A stretch of DNA of 38,301 nt from Betaproteobacteria bacterium (GTDB taxonomy: Bacteria; Pseudomonadota; Gammaproteobacteria; Burkholderiales; SG8-39): the NCBI GenBank assembly GCA_947466535.1, contig CANIEV010000017.1:1-38301 (forward strand). Reading direction: 5' to 3'. This document shows, piece by piece, positions 17,161 through 25,469 of this stretch. The first letter of the stretch is position 1. Each line of letters begins with the position of its first letter. A model generated the notes under the pieces. It saw only the letters and a list, made by a program, of their open reading frames with translations, was not told the DNA's origin and ran no database searches. A program made the position numbers and the translations under genes.

Positions 17161-20154
17161 ATGTTGCTCACCCGCAAATCTCAAGGGGGGGCGCGGTCGC
17201 TCTCCTCGCCGCAGTCCAACCCGAACGCCCGCCGTCTTTCCAGGACCTTCTCCGGCGCACCCGCCGGAAATGCGGTCAATACGATCGATCGCCGCACCTT
17301 TCTCAAGCGCTCCGGCGTTGCCGCAGGCGCGGGCGCGTTCGCCGCGCAACTTCCGTTCAACATGATCGACCGTGCCGAGGCGCAGGAAAAGGCCGCCTCC
17401 GGAGCGAAAGTCGAAGTCAAGCGCACCGTCTGCACGCACTGCTCGGTGGGCTGCGCGGTGGATGCGGTGGTGCAGAACGGCGTCTGGGTGCGGCAGGAAC
17501 CGGTGTTCGACTCGCCGATCAACCTCGGTGCGCATTGCGCCAAGGGCGCCGCGGTGCGCGAGCACGGCATGACCGACCATTCGCACCGCCTCAAGTCACC
17601 AATGAAGCTGGTGAACGGCAAGTACGTGAAGATCTCCTGGGAACAGGCGGTCAACGAAATCGGCGACCGGATGCAGGCGCTGCGCAAGGAGTCGGGCCCG
17701 GATTCGGTGTACTTCGTCGGCTCCTCCAAGCACAACAACGAGCAGGCCTTCCTGTTCCGTAAGTTCGTGTCGCTCTGGGGCTCGAACAACTGCGACCACC
17801 AGGCACGCATCTGCCACTCCACCACGGTCGCGGGCGTCGCCCAGACCTGGGGGTATGGCGCGATGACCAACTCCTACAACGACATGCAGAACACCAAGTG
17901 CATGCTCTACATCGGGTCGAACGCCGCCGAGGCGCATCCGGTGTCGATGCTGCATTCGCTGCATGCGAAGGAGACCGGCGCGAAGATGATCGTGGTCGAT
18001 CCGCGTTTTACCCGCACCGCGGCCAAGGCCGACGAATACGTTCGCATCCGATCCGGCACGGACATCGCGTTCCTTTTCGGCATGCTGTATCACATATTCA
18101 AGAACGGCTGGGAGGACAAGGAGTATCTCAAGGCACGCGTCTACGGCATCGAGGCGGTGCGTGACGAGATCTTGAAAAAGTGGACACCGGAGGAAGTCCA
18201 GAACGTCACCGGCGTGTCGCCCGAGCAGATGTTCAAGGTGGCCGAGATGTTCGCCAAGAGCAAGCCCTCGACGATCGTCTGGTGCATGGGCCAGACGCAG
18301 CACACGATCGGCAATGCGATGGTGCGCGCCTCCTGCATCCTGCAACTGGCACTCGGCAACATCGGCGTGTCGGGCGGTGGCGCGAACATCTTCCGCGGCC
18401 ATGACAACGTGCAGGGCGCGACCGACGTCGGCCCGAATCCGGACACGCTGCCGGGCTATTACCCGGTGGGCGTCGAAGGTTCGTGGCGCCATTACAGCCG
18501 GGTCTGGAACATCGATTTCGATTGGCTGAAAGGGCGTTTCGCCTCGCCTGCGATGATGCTCAAGACAGGCATGACGGTGTCGCGCTGGATCGACGGCGTG
18601 CTGGAGAAGAACGAACTCATCGATCAGGATTCGAATCTTCGCGGCATGTTCTTCTGGGGCCATGCGCCGAATTCGCAGACGCGCGGCCTCGAGATGAAAA
18701 AGGCGATGGACATGCTCGACCTGCTGGTGGTGGTCGACCCGTATCCGTCGGCGACTGCTGCGATGGCGGCGATGCCCGCCGAGGGCTACACGCCCAACAG
18801 CAAGCGCGCGGTGTATCTGCTGCCGGCGGCGACGCAGTTCGAAACGGAAGGTTCCTGCACCGCGTCGAACCGCTCGATCCAGTGGCGCGAGAAGGTCATC
18901 GATCCGCTGTTCGAGTCGCGCTCGGACCACGCGATCATGCTCGCGTTCGCGCGCAAGCTAGGCTTCGAGGACCAGTTCCTCGGCAAGAAGGACGGCAAGC
19001 AGAACCTGAGATTGGTGAAGGCCGCCGGCGGATACGACGAGCCGTCGATGGAGGATGTGCTCGGGAAGGAGATCAACCGCGGCGCCTGGACCATCGGTTA
19101 CACCGGTCAGTCGCCCGAGCGCCTGAAGCTTCACATGAAGAACATGCACACCTTCGATGTGAAGACCCTGCGCGCAAAGGGCGGACCGTGCGACGGCGAC
19201 TACTTCGGCCTGCCGTGGCCCTGCTACGGCACGCCGGAGATGAAGCATCCCGGGTCGCCGAACCTGTATGACACCTCGAAGCATGTGATGGACGGCGGCG
19301 GCAACTTCCGGGCGTCCTTCGGCGTCGAGCGCGACGGTGTGTCGCTTCTGGCGGCCGACGGCTCGCATTCAAAGGGCGCGGACATCACCACCGGTTATCC
19401 GCAATTCGACCATGTGCTGCTGAAAAAACTCGGCTGGTGGGACGAACTCACCGACGACGAGAAGAAGGAGGCCGAGGGCAAGAGCTGGGCCAACGATCTA
19501 TCGGGCGGCATCATCCGGGTGGCGATGACCAAGCACGGCTGTCATCCTTTCGGCAACGCGCGTGCCCGGGCGGTGGTGTGGAACTTTCCCGATCCGATCC
19601 CGCAACATCGCGAGCCGCTGTACGGCATTCGTTCGGATCTCGTGGACAAATACCCGACGCACAAGGACAAGATGGCGTTCTGGCGCCTGCCCACGCTCTA
19701 CGAGACGGTGCAGCAGAAGGCAAAGGACGTCGGCAAGCAGTTCCCGATCGTGCTCACCTCGGGGCGGCTGGTCGAGTACGAGGGCGGAGGCGAGGAAACG
19801 CGCTCCAATCCGTGGCTCGCGGAACTGCAGCAGGAGAACTTCGTCGAACTCAATCCGAAGGCGGCGAATGACCGCGGCATCCGCAACGGCGAGTTCGTCT
19901 GGGTGAAGACGCCGACCGGTGCGCGGATCAAGGTCAAGGCGATGTTGACCGAGCGGGTGGGTCCGGACCACGCGTTCATTCCGTTCCATTTCTCCGGGTG
20001 GTGGCAGGGCAGGGACATGCTGCCGTTCTACCCCGACGGCGCGGCGCCGATCGTGCGTGGCGAGGCGGTGAACACCGCCACCACCTACGGTTATGACTCG
20101 GTGACGATGATGCAGGAATCCAAAACCACGGTCTGCCAGATCGAACGGGCCTAG
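17161..20154 (+). CDS. fdhA: Formate dehydrogenase catalytic subunit alpha (Mo/W-bis-PGD, Cys ligand)
   Basis: Tat motif DRRTFLKRSG; CTHCSVGCAVDAVVQNGVW [4Fe-4S]; DHQARICHSTTVAG with Cys where Sec-FDHs have Sec; C-terminal molybdopterin-dinucleotide-binding domain. Start at 17161 with gaggag RBS. Confidence 0.95.
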   Translation: MLLTRKSQGGARSLSSPQSNPNARRLSRTFSGAPAGNAVNTIDRRTFLKRSGVAAGAGAFAAQLPFNMIDRAEAQEKAASGAKVEVKRTVCTHCSVGCAVDAVVQNGVWVRQEPVFDSPINLGAHCAKGAAVREHGMTDHSHRLKSPMKLVNGKYVKISWEQAVNEIGDRMQALRKESGPDSVYFVGSSKHNNEQAFLFRKFVSLWGSNNCDHQARICHSTTVAGVAQTWGYGAMTNSYNDMQNTKCMLYIGSNAAEAHPVSMLHSLHAKETGAKMIVVDPRFTRTAAKADEYVRIRSGTDIAFLFGMLYHIFKNGWEDKEYLKARVYGIEAVRDEILKKWTPEEVQNVTGVSPEQMFKVAEMFAKSKPSTIVWCMGQTQHTIGNAMVRASCILQLALGNIGVSGGGANIFRGHDNVQGATDVGPNPDTLPGYYPVGVEGSWRHYSRVWNIDFDWLKGRFASPAMMLKTGMTVSRWIDGVLEKNELIDQDSNLRGMFFWGHAPNSQTRGLEMKKAMDMLDLLVVVDPYPSATAAMAAMPAEGYTPNSKRAVYLLPAATQFETEGSCTASNRSIQWREKVIDPLFESRSDHAIMLAFARKLGFEDQFLGKKDGKQNLRLVKAAGGYDEPSMEDVLGKEINRGAWTIGYTGQSPERLKLHMKNMHTFDVKTLRAKGGPCDGDYFGLPWPCYGTPEMKHPGSPNLYDTSKHVMDGGGNFRASFGVERDGVSLLAADGSHSKGADITTGYPQFDHVLLKKLGWWDELTDDEKKEAEGKSWANDLSGGIIRVAMTKHGCHPFGNARARAVVWNFPDPIPQHREPLYGIRSDLVDKYPTHKDKMAFWRLPTLYETVQQKAKDVGKQFPIVLTSGRLVEYEGGGEETRSNPWLAELQQENFVELNPKAANDRGIRNGEFVWVKTPTGARIKVKAMLTERVGPDHAFIPFHFSGWWQGRDMLPFYPDGAAPIVRGEAVNTATTYGYDSVTMMQESKTTVCQIERA

Positions 20155-20169
20155 CCAGGAGATATCGCA

Positions 20170-20811
20170 ATGGCAAGAATGAAATTTCTCTGCGATGCAG
20201 AGCGCTGCATCGAGTGCAACGGTTGCGTGACGGCCTGCAAGAACGAGAACGAGGTGCCCTGGGGCGTCAACCGGCGCCGTGTGGTGACGGTTAATGACGG
20301 GGTGCCTGGCGAGAAATCGATTTCGGTGGCCTGCATGCACTGCTCGGATGCGCCCTGCATGGCGGTCTGCCCGACCGACGTGTTTTATCGCACCTCCGAG
20401 GGCGTTGTCCTGCATGACAAGGACCTTTGCATCGGCTGCGGCTACTGCCTGTACGCCTGCCCGTTCGGCGCGCCGCAGTTCCCGCAACAGGGCGCCTTCG
20501 GCATGCGCGGCAAGATGGACAAATGCACCTTCTGCGCGGGCGGTCCCGAGAAGGACCAGTCGAAGGAAGAATTCGAGAAATACGGTTCCAACCGGCTCTC
20601 GCAGGGCAAGCTGCCCGCCTGCGCCGAGATGTGCTCGACCAAGGCGCTGCTCGCGGGAGACGCAGACATCGTCTCGAACATCTTTCGCGATCGCGTAGTC
20701 AAGCGCGGCAAGGGCACTGAGCTCTGGGGCTGGGGAACCGCCTACGGCAAACCGGATCAGCCCGCGACGCCGGCCCCCGCCGCGCCCGCGGCCACGGGAG
20801 CGAAATCATGA
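20170..20811 (+). CDS. fdhB: Formate dehydrogenase iron-sulfur subunit beta
   Basis: CDAERCIECNGCVTACKNEN, CMHCSDAPCMAVCP, CIGCGYCLYACPFGAPQFP. Confidence 0.94.
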   Translation: MARMKFLCDAERCIECNGCVTACKNENEVPWGVNRRRVVTVNDGVPGEKSISVACMHCSDAPCMAVCPTDVFYRTSEGVVLHDKDLCIGCGYCLYACPFGAPQFPQQGAFGMRGKMDKCTFCAGGPEKDQSKEEFEKYGSNRLSQGKLPACAEMCSTKALLAGDADIVSNIFRDRVVKRGKGTELWGWGTAYGKPDQPATPAPAAPAATGAKS

Positions 20812-21026
20812 AATCGCGTGCGCTCCTCGCGCTGATCACGGCATCAGGATTTGTTCTTGCCGGGTGCGGGGAGAAGCCGCAGGTGATCGTCTACAAGCAG
20901 GGCAAGTATCAAGGCAAGCCGGATGAAAAGCCCTGGGAAAACAGCCGCTGGTCGGACAAGGCCCAGTGGGAGACCGCGCTCAAGACGCGAAGCGCCGTTC
21001 AGAACGAGTACCTGCGGGCCGAATAA
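20808..21026 (+). CDS. Small lipoprotein in the FDH operon
   Basis: 72 aa; lipobox LAGC after a hydrophobic signal; ATGA overlap with fdhB. Confidence 0.82.
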   Translation: MKSRALLALITASGFVLAGCGEKPQVIVYKQGKYQGKPDEKPWENSRWSDKAQWETALKTRSAVQNEYLRAE

Positions 21027-21036
21027 GGAGTTCTGC

Positions 21037-22080
21037 ATGAATGCCCTGATTCGAATACTTTCCTGTCTTCTGCTTGCCGCTGCGTTTTCGGCACCCGTCC
21101 TGGTGATTGCGCAGGAAGCGCAGTCACAGGAGACGCAGGCGCAGCGCCAGAAGACGCAGCCGATGAACAACGCACCGGTGTGGCGGGCGGTGCGCTCGGG
21201 CGATGAGCAGTACACCTCGGTGAAAGGGCGCGAGACCGGTGTGCTGATCCAGTCGCAAGGAGAGACATGGCGGCAGATCCGCAATGGGCCGGTATCCATC
21301 ATCGGCGGCTGGGCGCTGGTGCTCATGGTGCTGGTGATCGGGGGCTATTTTTCGTGGAAGGGCACGATGCGCTTGCACAGCGAACCCACCGGCAAGAAGA
21401 TTCGACGCTTCTCGCCCTGGGAGCGTTTGATTCACTGGAGCACCGCGATCAGCTTTTCGCTGCTTGGGATCACCGGGCTGATCATCCTGCTCGGAAAGCA
21501 CGTTCTGCTCCCCGTGATCGGATACACGCTGTTCTCCTGGCTGACACAACTCTCGAAGATCATCCACAACTTCATCGGCCCGTTGTTCATTCTCTGTGCG
21601 ATCTGCCTGTTCATCACCTTCGTGAAGGACAATATTCCGCGCGCGTCCGACTGGATCTGGGTGAAGAAATTCGGCGGGTTGTTCGCGGATGAGCATGTCC
21701 CGTCACACCGCTTCAATGCCGGCGAGAAAGCCTGGTTCTGGGGCGGTCTGTCGGTACTGGGCCTCGTCGTCGGGGCCTCGGGCCTCGTACTTGATTTTCC
21801 GAATTTCGACCAGACGCGCAGCACGATGCAGATTGCGAACATCGTGCATGCGGTCGGGGCGCTGCTGTTCATTCTCGGCAGCCTCGGGCATATCTATATG
21901 GGTACGCTCGGAGTCGAGGGCGCGTATGAGGCGATGCGAACCGGCTACGCCGACGAGGCCTGGATCCGCGAACATCACGAATACTGGTACGACGATGTGA
22001 AGTCGGGGAAAATCGCAGTCGACACGTCGCCGCAGGAGGCAGCGCCCGGCTCGGGCGCGCGACCCCAGGCGCAGGGATGA
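21037..22080 (+). CDS. Formate dehydrogenase gamma subunit (cytochrome b)
   Basis: RFSPWERLIHWSTAISFSLLGITGLIILLGKH, multiple TMs, NIVHAVGALLFILGSLGHIYMGTLGVEGAYEAMRTG; start MNALIRILSC. Confidence 0.93.
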   Translation: MNALIRILSCLLLAAAFSAPVLVIAQEAQSQETQAQRQKTQPMNNAPVWRAVRSGDEQYTSVKGRETGVLIQSQGETWRQIRNGPVSIIGGWALVLMVLVIGGYFSWKGTMRLHSEPTGKKIRRFSPWERLIHWSTAISFSLLGITGLIILLGKHVLLPVIGYTLFSWLTQLSKIIHNFIGPLFILCAICLFITFVKDNIPRASDWIWVKKFGGLFADEHVPSHRFNAGEKAWFWGGLSVLGLVVGASGLVLDFPNFDQTRSTMQIANIVHAVGALLFILGSLGHIYMGTLGVEGAYEAMRTGYADEAWIREHHEYWYDDVKSGKIAVDTSPQEAAPGSGARPQAQG

Positions 22081-22090
22081 GGGTGATGAA

Positions 22091-22336
22091 ATGAAATCGT
22101 TCGTCTTGCTGGTTGCAATGAGTCTCGCGTTGTTCGGAAATTCCTGGGCGAAGCTGCCCGCGCCGACCGAGGCGCAAAAAGGCGCGGCCGAGGCCGCCAA
22201 GGAAAAGGCGGCGGAAGCCGCCAAGAAGGACGCCGAGTTGCTCGCAAAGGCGCAGGATCGCGCGGCGGACAACTACAAGAAGGGCAAGGGCAGGGCTGCT
22301 CCTGCCCTGGCCGCCAATTCAGGAGCGAAAAAATAG
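22091..22336 (+). CDS. Small exported Ala/Lys-rich protein
   Basis: 81 aa; signal peptide then heptad-like AAKEKAAEAAKKDAELLAKAQDRAADNYKKGKG; strong RBS. Confidence 0.72.
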   Translation: MKSFVLLVAMSLALFGNSWAKLPAPTEAQKGAAEAAKEKAAEAAKKDAELLAKAQDRAADNYKKGKGRAAPALAANSGAKK

Positions 22337-22338
22337 AC

Positions 22339-22866
22339 ATGAACACGGCATTTCTGAAATCGATGGTGATGTTCGGTGCAATCGCCGTAGCGGGTTGTGC
22401 GAGCGTTGCGCCGCCGGCGCCCACCGCGACGGCTTTTCTCGAGCCGACCAGGGGAAGCAATGCGCGCGGCACCGTGACCTTTCAGGAAAGCGGCGGCAAG
22501 GTTCTGGTGATCGCGAGCGTGACCGGGCTCAAGCCGAATCAGGAACACGGGTTCCACATTCACGAGAAGGGCGATTGCAGTTCGGGCGATGGCATGAGCA
22601 CGGGTGGACATTTCAATCCGCTGGCCAAGCAGCATGCGCACCCGTCGACCGGCGAACGTCACGCGGGGGACTTGCCGGCGCTCAAGTCGGACGCCAGCGG
22701 TATCGCGACCCTGCGGCAGGAAATGGATGTGATCACGGTGAGTGACGGCCCGACCAGCGTTGTCGGTCGCGGTATGATCGTCCACGCCCAGCCTGACGAC
22801 TACAAGACGCAGCCGACCGGCAACGCCGGTGCGCGTGTCGCCTGCGCGGTGATCAACCGCAGTTGA
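22339..22866 (+). CDS. sodC: Superoxide dismutase [Cu-Zn]
   Basis: GFHIHEKGDCSSGDGMSTGGHFNP...HAGDLPAL...GRGMIVHAQPDDYKTQPTGNAGARVACAVI; lipoprotein-like N-terminus (VAGC). Confidence 0.95.
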   Translation: MNTAFLKSMVMFGAIAVAGCASVAPPAPTATAFLEPTRGSNARGTVTFQESGGKVLVIASVTGLKPNQEHGFHIHEKGDCSSGDGMSTGGHFNPLAKQHAHPSTGERHAGDLPALKSDASGIATLRQEMDVITVSDGPTSVVGRGMIVHAQPDDYKTQPTGNAGARVACAVINRS

Positions 22867-22888
22867 GGCTGCAGTTGGAATTGATAAG

Positions 22889-22909
22889 GGGCGCTGCGGC
22901 GCCCTTTTT
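22889..22909 (+). terminator. Rho-independent terminator after sodC
   Basis: GGGCGC-TGCG-GCGCCC followed by TTTTT. Confidence 0.9.
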
Positions 22910-22929
22910 CATTGCTTGTGCCTGCGCCG

Positions 22930-23967
22930 TCAGCCGAGTCCTGCCCTCACGCCAAGGACGGTCCCCGCGCCGCGCAGGGAGTAGCCCGACAGACCTCGGC
23001 CGATTTCCTTCAACTTCGAGCCCTTGATCGCCGCGAGAAAGCGAGTCATCGGGGCGGAGCGCATATCACGCGCCCGGATCGCAAGCCAGTAGCGCTCCTT
23101 TGCGATCGGAACGAAGTCCAGCCCGAGGCGTGCAGCGGCCGCCTTGAGTCCGAATCCGGCATCGGCGCCGCCGGAGGCGACGGTCGCCGCCACCGCGAGA
23201 TGGGTGTGTTCCTCGTTGGCGTAGCCGCGTATCGAACCGGATGCGACGCCGGCATTCGAGAGCAAATGATCGAGAAGAAGGCGGGTGCCGGACCCGCGCT
23301 GCCGATTGATGAATCGCACGCCGCGCGCCGTCAGGTCCTGCAGGGATTGCAGTCTGCGAGGGTTGCCGCGACGGACAATCAGGCCCTGCTCCCGCTCTGC
23401 GAAACGCACCAGCCGGTCTTTTCGTCCGTCGAGGGATTGCGCAAGCGGATCGGTCGAGTCGGCGGCTGAAACCAGGTGAAACCCGGCCACGTCGGCGTCA
23501 CCGCGCGCGAAGGCGGCGAGGCTCTCAAGACTGCCGCGAAACGAAACGGTCGCCACCGTTCCAACCGGGGTTGCAAGGCGCTCGCAGAGTTCGGCGAGCG
23601 CGAGGTCGTGACTCGCGATGATCCGCAGACCGTCCACTTTCGCCCCGGCGTCCGTTCCGACGGAGAGTTCGATGCGTCGACCGGACAGCTCGCGTTCCAG
23701 CTTTGCATGGCCCTCAAGCAGTTCGATGCCCGGTAGTGCGAGTTGCGCTCCGCGGCCCTGCTCGAGCAGCACCGGCGGCATGCCGATGACCCGCGTCGCG
23801 TCGCCAAGGAGGTTCCAGGCGAGCCGGTACGAGAGCCCCGCCGCGCGCGCGGCAGCGCCGAGCGTGCCGTGTTCGCGTATGCCCCGGAGCAGGGGAAGGA
23901 GCCGCGGGTCCAGGGTTTCGCCGCCCGTGCGGTCGACTTGCCAGGTGAGTATCGGGAGGAGTTTCAT
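22930..23967 (-). CDS. ModE-type HTH regulator fused to a PBP-like substrate-binding domain
   Basis: HTH: LLPLLRGIREHGTLGAAARAAGLSYRLAWNLL; C-terminal PBP-like: FINRQRGSGTRLLLDHLL...AVAATVASGGADAGFGLKAAA. Confidence 0.87.
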   Translation of the reverse strand: MKLLPILTWQVDRTGGETLDPRLLPLLRGIREHGTLGAAARAAGLSYRLAWNLLGDATRVIGMPPVLLEQGRGAQLALPGIELLEGHAKLERELSGRRIELSVGTDAGAKVDGLRIIASHDLALAELCERLATPVGTVATVSFRGSLESLAAFARGDADVAGFHLVSAADSTDPLAQSLDGRKDRLVRFAEREQGLIVRRGNPRRLQSLQDLTARGVRFINRQRGSGTRLLLDHLLSNAGVASGSIRGYANEEHTHLAVAATVASGGADAGFGLKAAAARLGLDFVPIAKERYWLAIRARDMRSAPMTRFLAAIKGSKLKEIGRGLSGYSLRGAGTVLGVRAGLG

Positions 23968-23968
23968 T

Positions 23969-23998
23969 TATGCACGGAGAAGCATATTTGGTTGCATA
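23969..23998. promoter_or_regulatory. Candidate operator: TATGC-N8-GCATA plus a third GCATA half-site
   Basis: TATGC 23969-23973, GCATA 23982-23986, GCATA 23994-23998, abutting the regulator start and upstream of tupB. Confidence 0.4.
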
Positions 23999-24072
23999 GA
24001 CGGTAAAGCTACCATCCACGATCAAGTTATGTATACCTATTCATATATCTGCAGTCCATTTCGGCGGAAGAA

Positions 24073-24777
24073 TTGAGCGCGATCGGCGAAGCCTTTTCCT
24101 CGGCCCTGGGTCTTATCACGACGTTCGACGGTTCACTGGTGTCCATCGTCCTCCTGAGCATCGAGGTGAGTCTTTCGGCGGTGCTGCTTGCCTCCGTGCT
24201 GGCGCTGCCTCTGGGCGCCGCAATCGCCGTCGGCCGCTTCCCCGGCCGTCGCGCGCTGGTGGTGCTGCTGAACGCGCTGATGGGCTTGCCTCCGGTAGTC
24301 GTCGGTCTGGTGGTGTACCTGATGCTCTCTCGCGCCGGGCCGCTCGGGTCGCTCGGGATCCTGTTTACGCCGGGCGCGATGGTGATCGCCCAGACCGTTC
24401 TGATCCTTCCGATCATTGCGGCGCTGTGCCGGCAGGCGGTGGAGGACGCGTGGCGGGAGTACGAAGAGCAGCTGCGTTCGCTCGGCGCCGGGCGGGTTTC
24501 CGCCGCGCTCACACTGCTCTGGGATACACGGTTCTCCCTGTTGACCGCGGTGCTCGCGGGATTCGGACGGGCTGCCGCGGAGGTGGGTGCGGTGATGATC
24601 GTGGGCGGAAACATCGACGGCGTGACCCGGGTCATGACCACCAGCATCGCGCTGGAGACGAGCAAGGGTGACCTTCCGCTGGCGCTCGGGCTCGGCATGA
24701 TCCTCATCTGCCTTGTCCTTGCGCTGAACGCAGCCGCCTATCTCGCCAAGGAGGCGGCTGAACGCCGCTACGGTTGA
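24073..24777 (+). CDS. tupB: Tungstate ABC transporter permease
   Basis: TupB-like permease: VLASVLALPLGAAIAVGRFPGRRALVVLLNALMGLPPVVVGLVVYLMLSRAGPLG; EAA-like loop AAAEVGAVMIVGGNIDGVTRVMTTSIALET; TTG start. Confidence 0.9.
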   Translation: MSAIGEAFSSALGLITTFDGSLVSIVLLSIEVSLSAVLLASVLALPLGAAIAVGRFPGRRALVVLLNALMGLPPVVVGLVVYLMLSRAGPLGSLGILFTPGAMVIAQTVLILPIIAALCRQAVEDAWREYEEQLRSLGAGRVSAALTLLWDTRFSLLTAVLAGFGRAAAEVGAVMIVGGNIDGVTRVMTTSIALETSKGDLPLALGLGMILICLVLALNAAAYLAKEAAERRYG

Positions 24778-25469
24778 TGCTGCCCCTGCTGCTTGACCGG
24801 GTGGGTTTCGATGTTGACGGCCGATGCCTCGTCGATGCGATCGATGCGCGTATCGAGGCGGGAACGCGAACCGTGGTACTGGGCGCCAACGGGGCCGGCA
24901 AGAGCCTCCTGCTCCGGCTTTGCCACGGGTTGATCGCGCCGACCCGGGGGCGCGTCGCCTGGAGCGGGCAGGGCCGGCAGGCGATGGTATTCCAGCGTCC
25001 GGTGATGCTGCGGCGCTCGGCGCTTGCAAATATCGAATATGCGCTGGCTCGGGCCGGCGTCAGTGGCATGGAACGCAGGCGTCGCTCGGCCGCCGCGCTG
25101 GAGCGCGTGGGCCTGGGTTCGATTGCCGCGCGGTCCGCTCGGGTGCTCTCGGGCGGCGAGCAGCAGCGCGTCGCGCTCGCTCGAGCCTGGGCACTGGAGC
25201 CACAGGTGCTGTTTCTCGATGAGCCGACGGCGAGCCTCGATCCCGGCGCTACCGCGGAGGTCGAGCGGATCATCCAGGCGATTCATGCGTCGGGTACCAA
25301 GATTGTGATGACCACGCACAATCTCGGCCAGGCGCGTCGTCTGGGTGACGAGGTTCTATTCCTGCATCACGGAGGGCTCGCGGAACATTCGCCTGTCGAC
25401 CGGTTTTTCTCGGCCCCCGCGACCGCTGAGGCTGCTGCATTTCTGCGAGGAGAGTTGCCGTGGACCTAG
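24774..25469 (+). CDS. tupC: Tungstate ABC transporter ATP-binding protein
   Basis: Walker A GANGAGKSLLL, signature LSGGEQQRVALARAW, Walker B VLFLDEPTASLD. Confidence 0.9.
   Translation: MMLPLLLDRVGFDVDGRCLVDAIDARIEAGTRTVVLGANGAGKSLLLRLCHGLIAPTRGRVAWSGQGRQAMVFQRPVMLRRSALANIEYALARAGVSGMERRRRSAAALERVGLGSIAARSARVLSGGEQQRVALARAWALEPQVLFLDEPTASLDPGATAEVERIIQAIHASGTKIVMTTHNLGQARRLGDEVLFLHHGGLAEHSPVDRFFSAPATAEAAAFLRGELPWT

Noticed and set aside
17596-18930. 444-aa minus-strand ORF
   Set aside because: Antisense to FdhA; Arg/His-rich shadow ORF.
24000-24072. Classical ModE box upstream of tupB (AGTTATGTATACCTATTCATATAT)
   Set aside because: The left half resembles CGTTATAT but the right half lacks the ATAACG-type complement; more likely just an AT-rich promoter.
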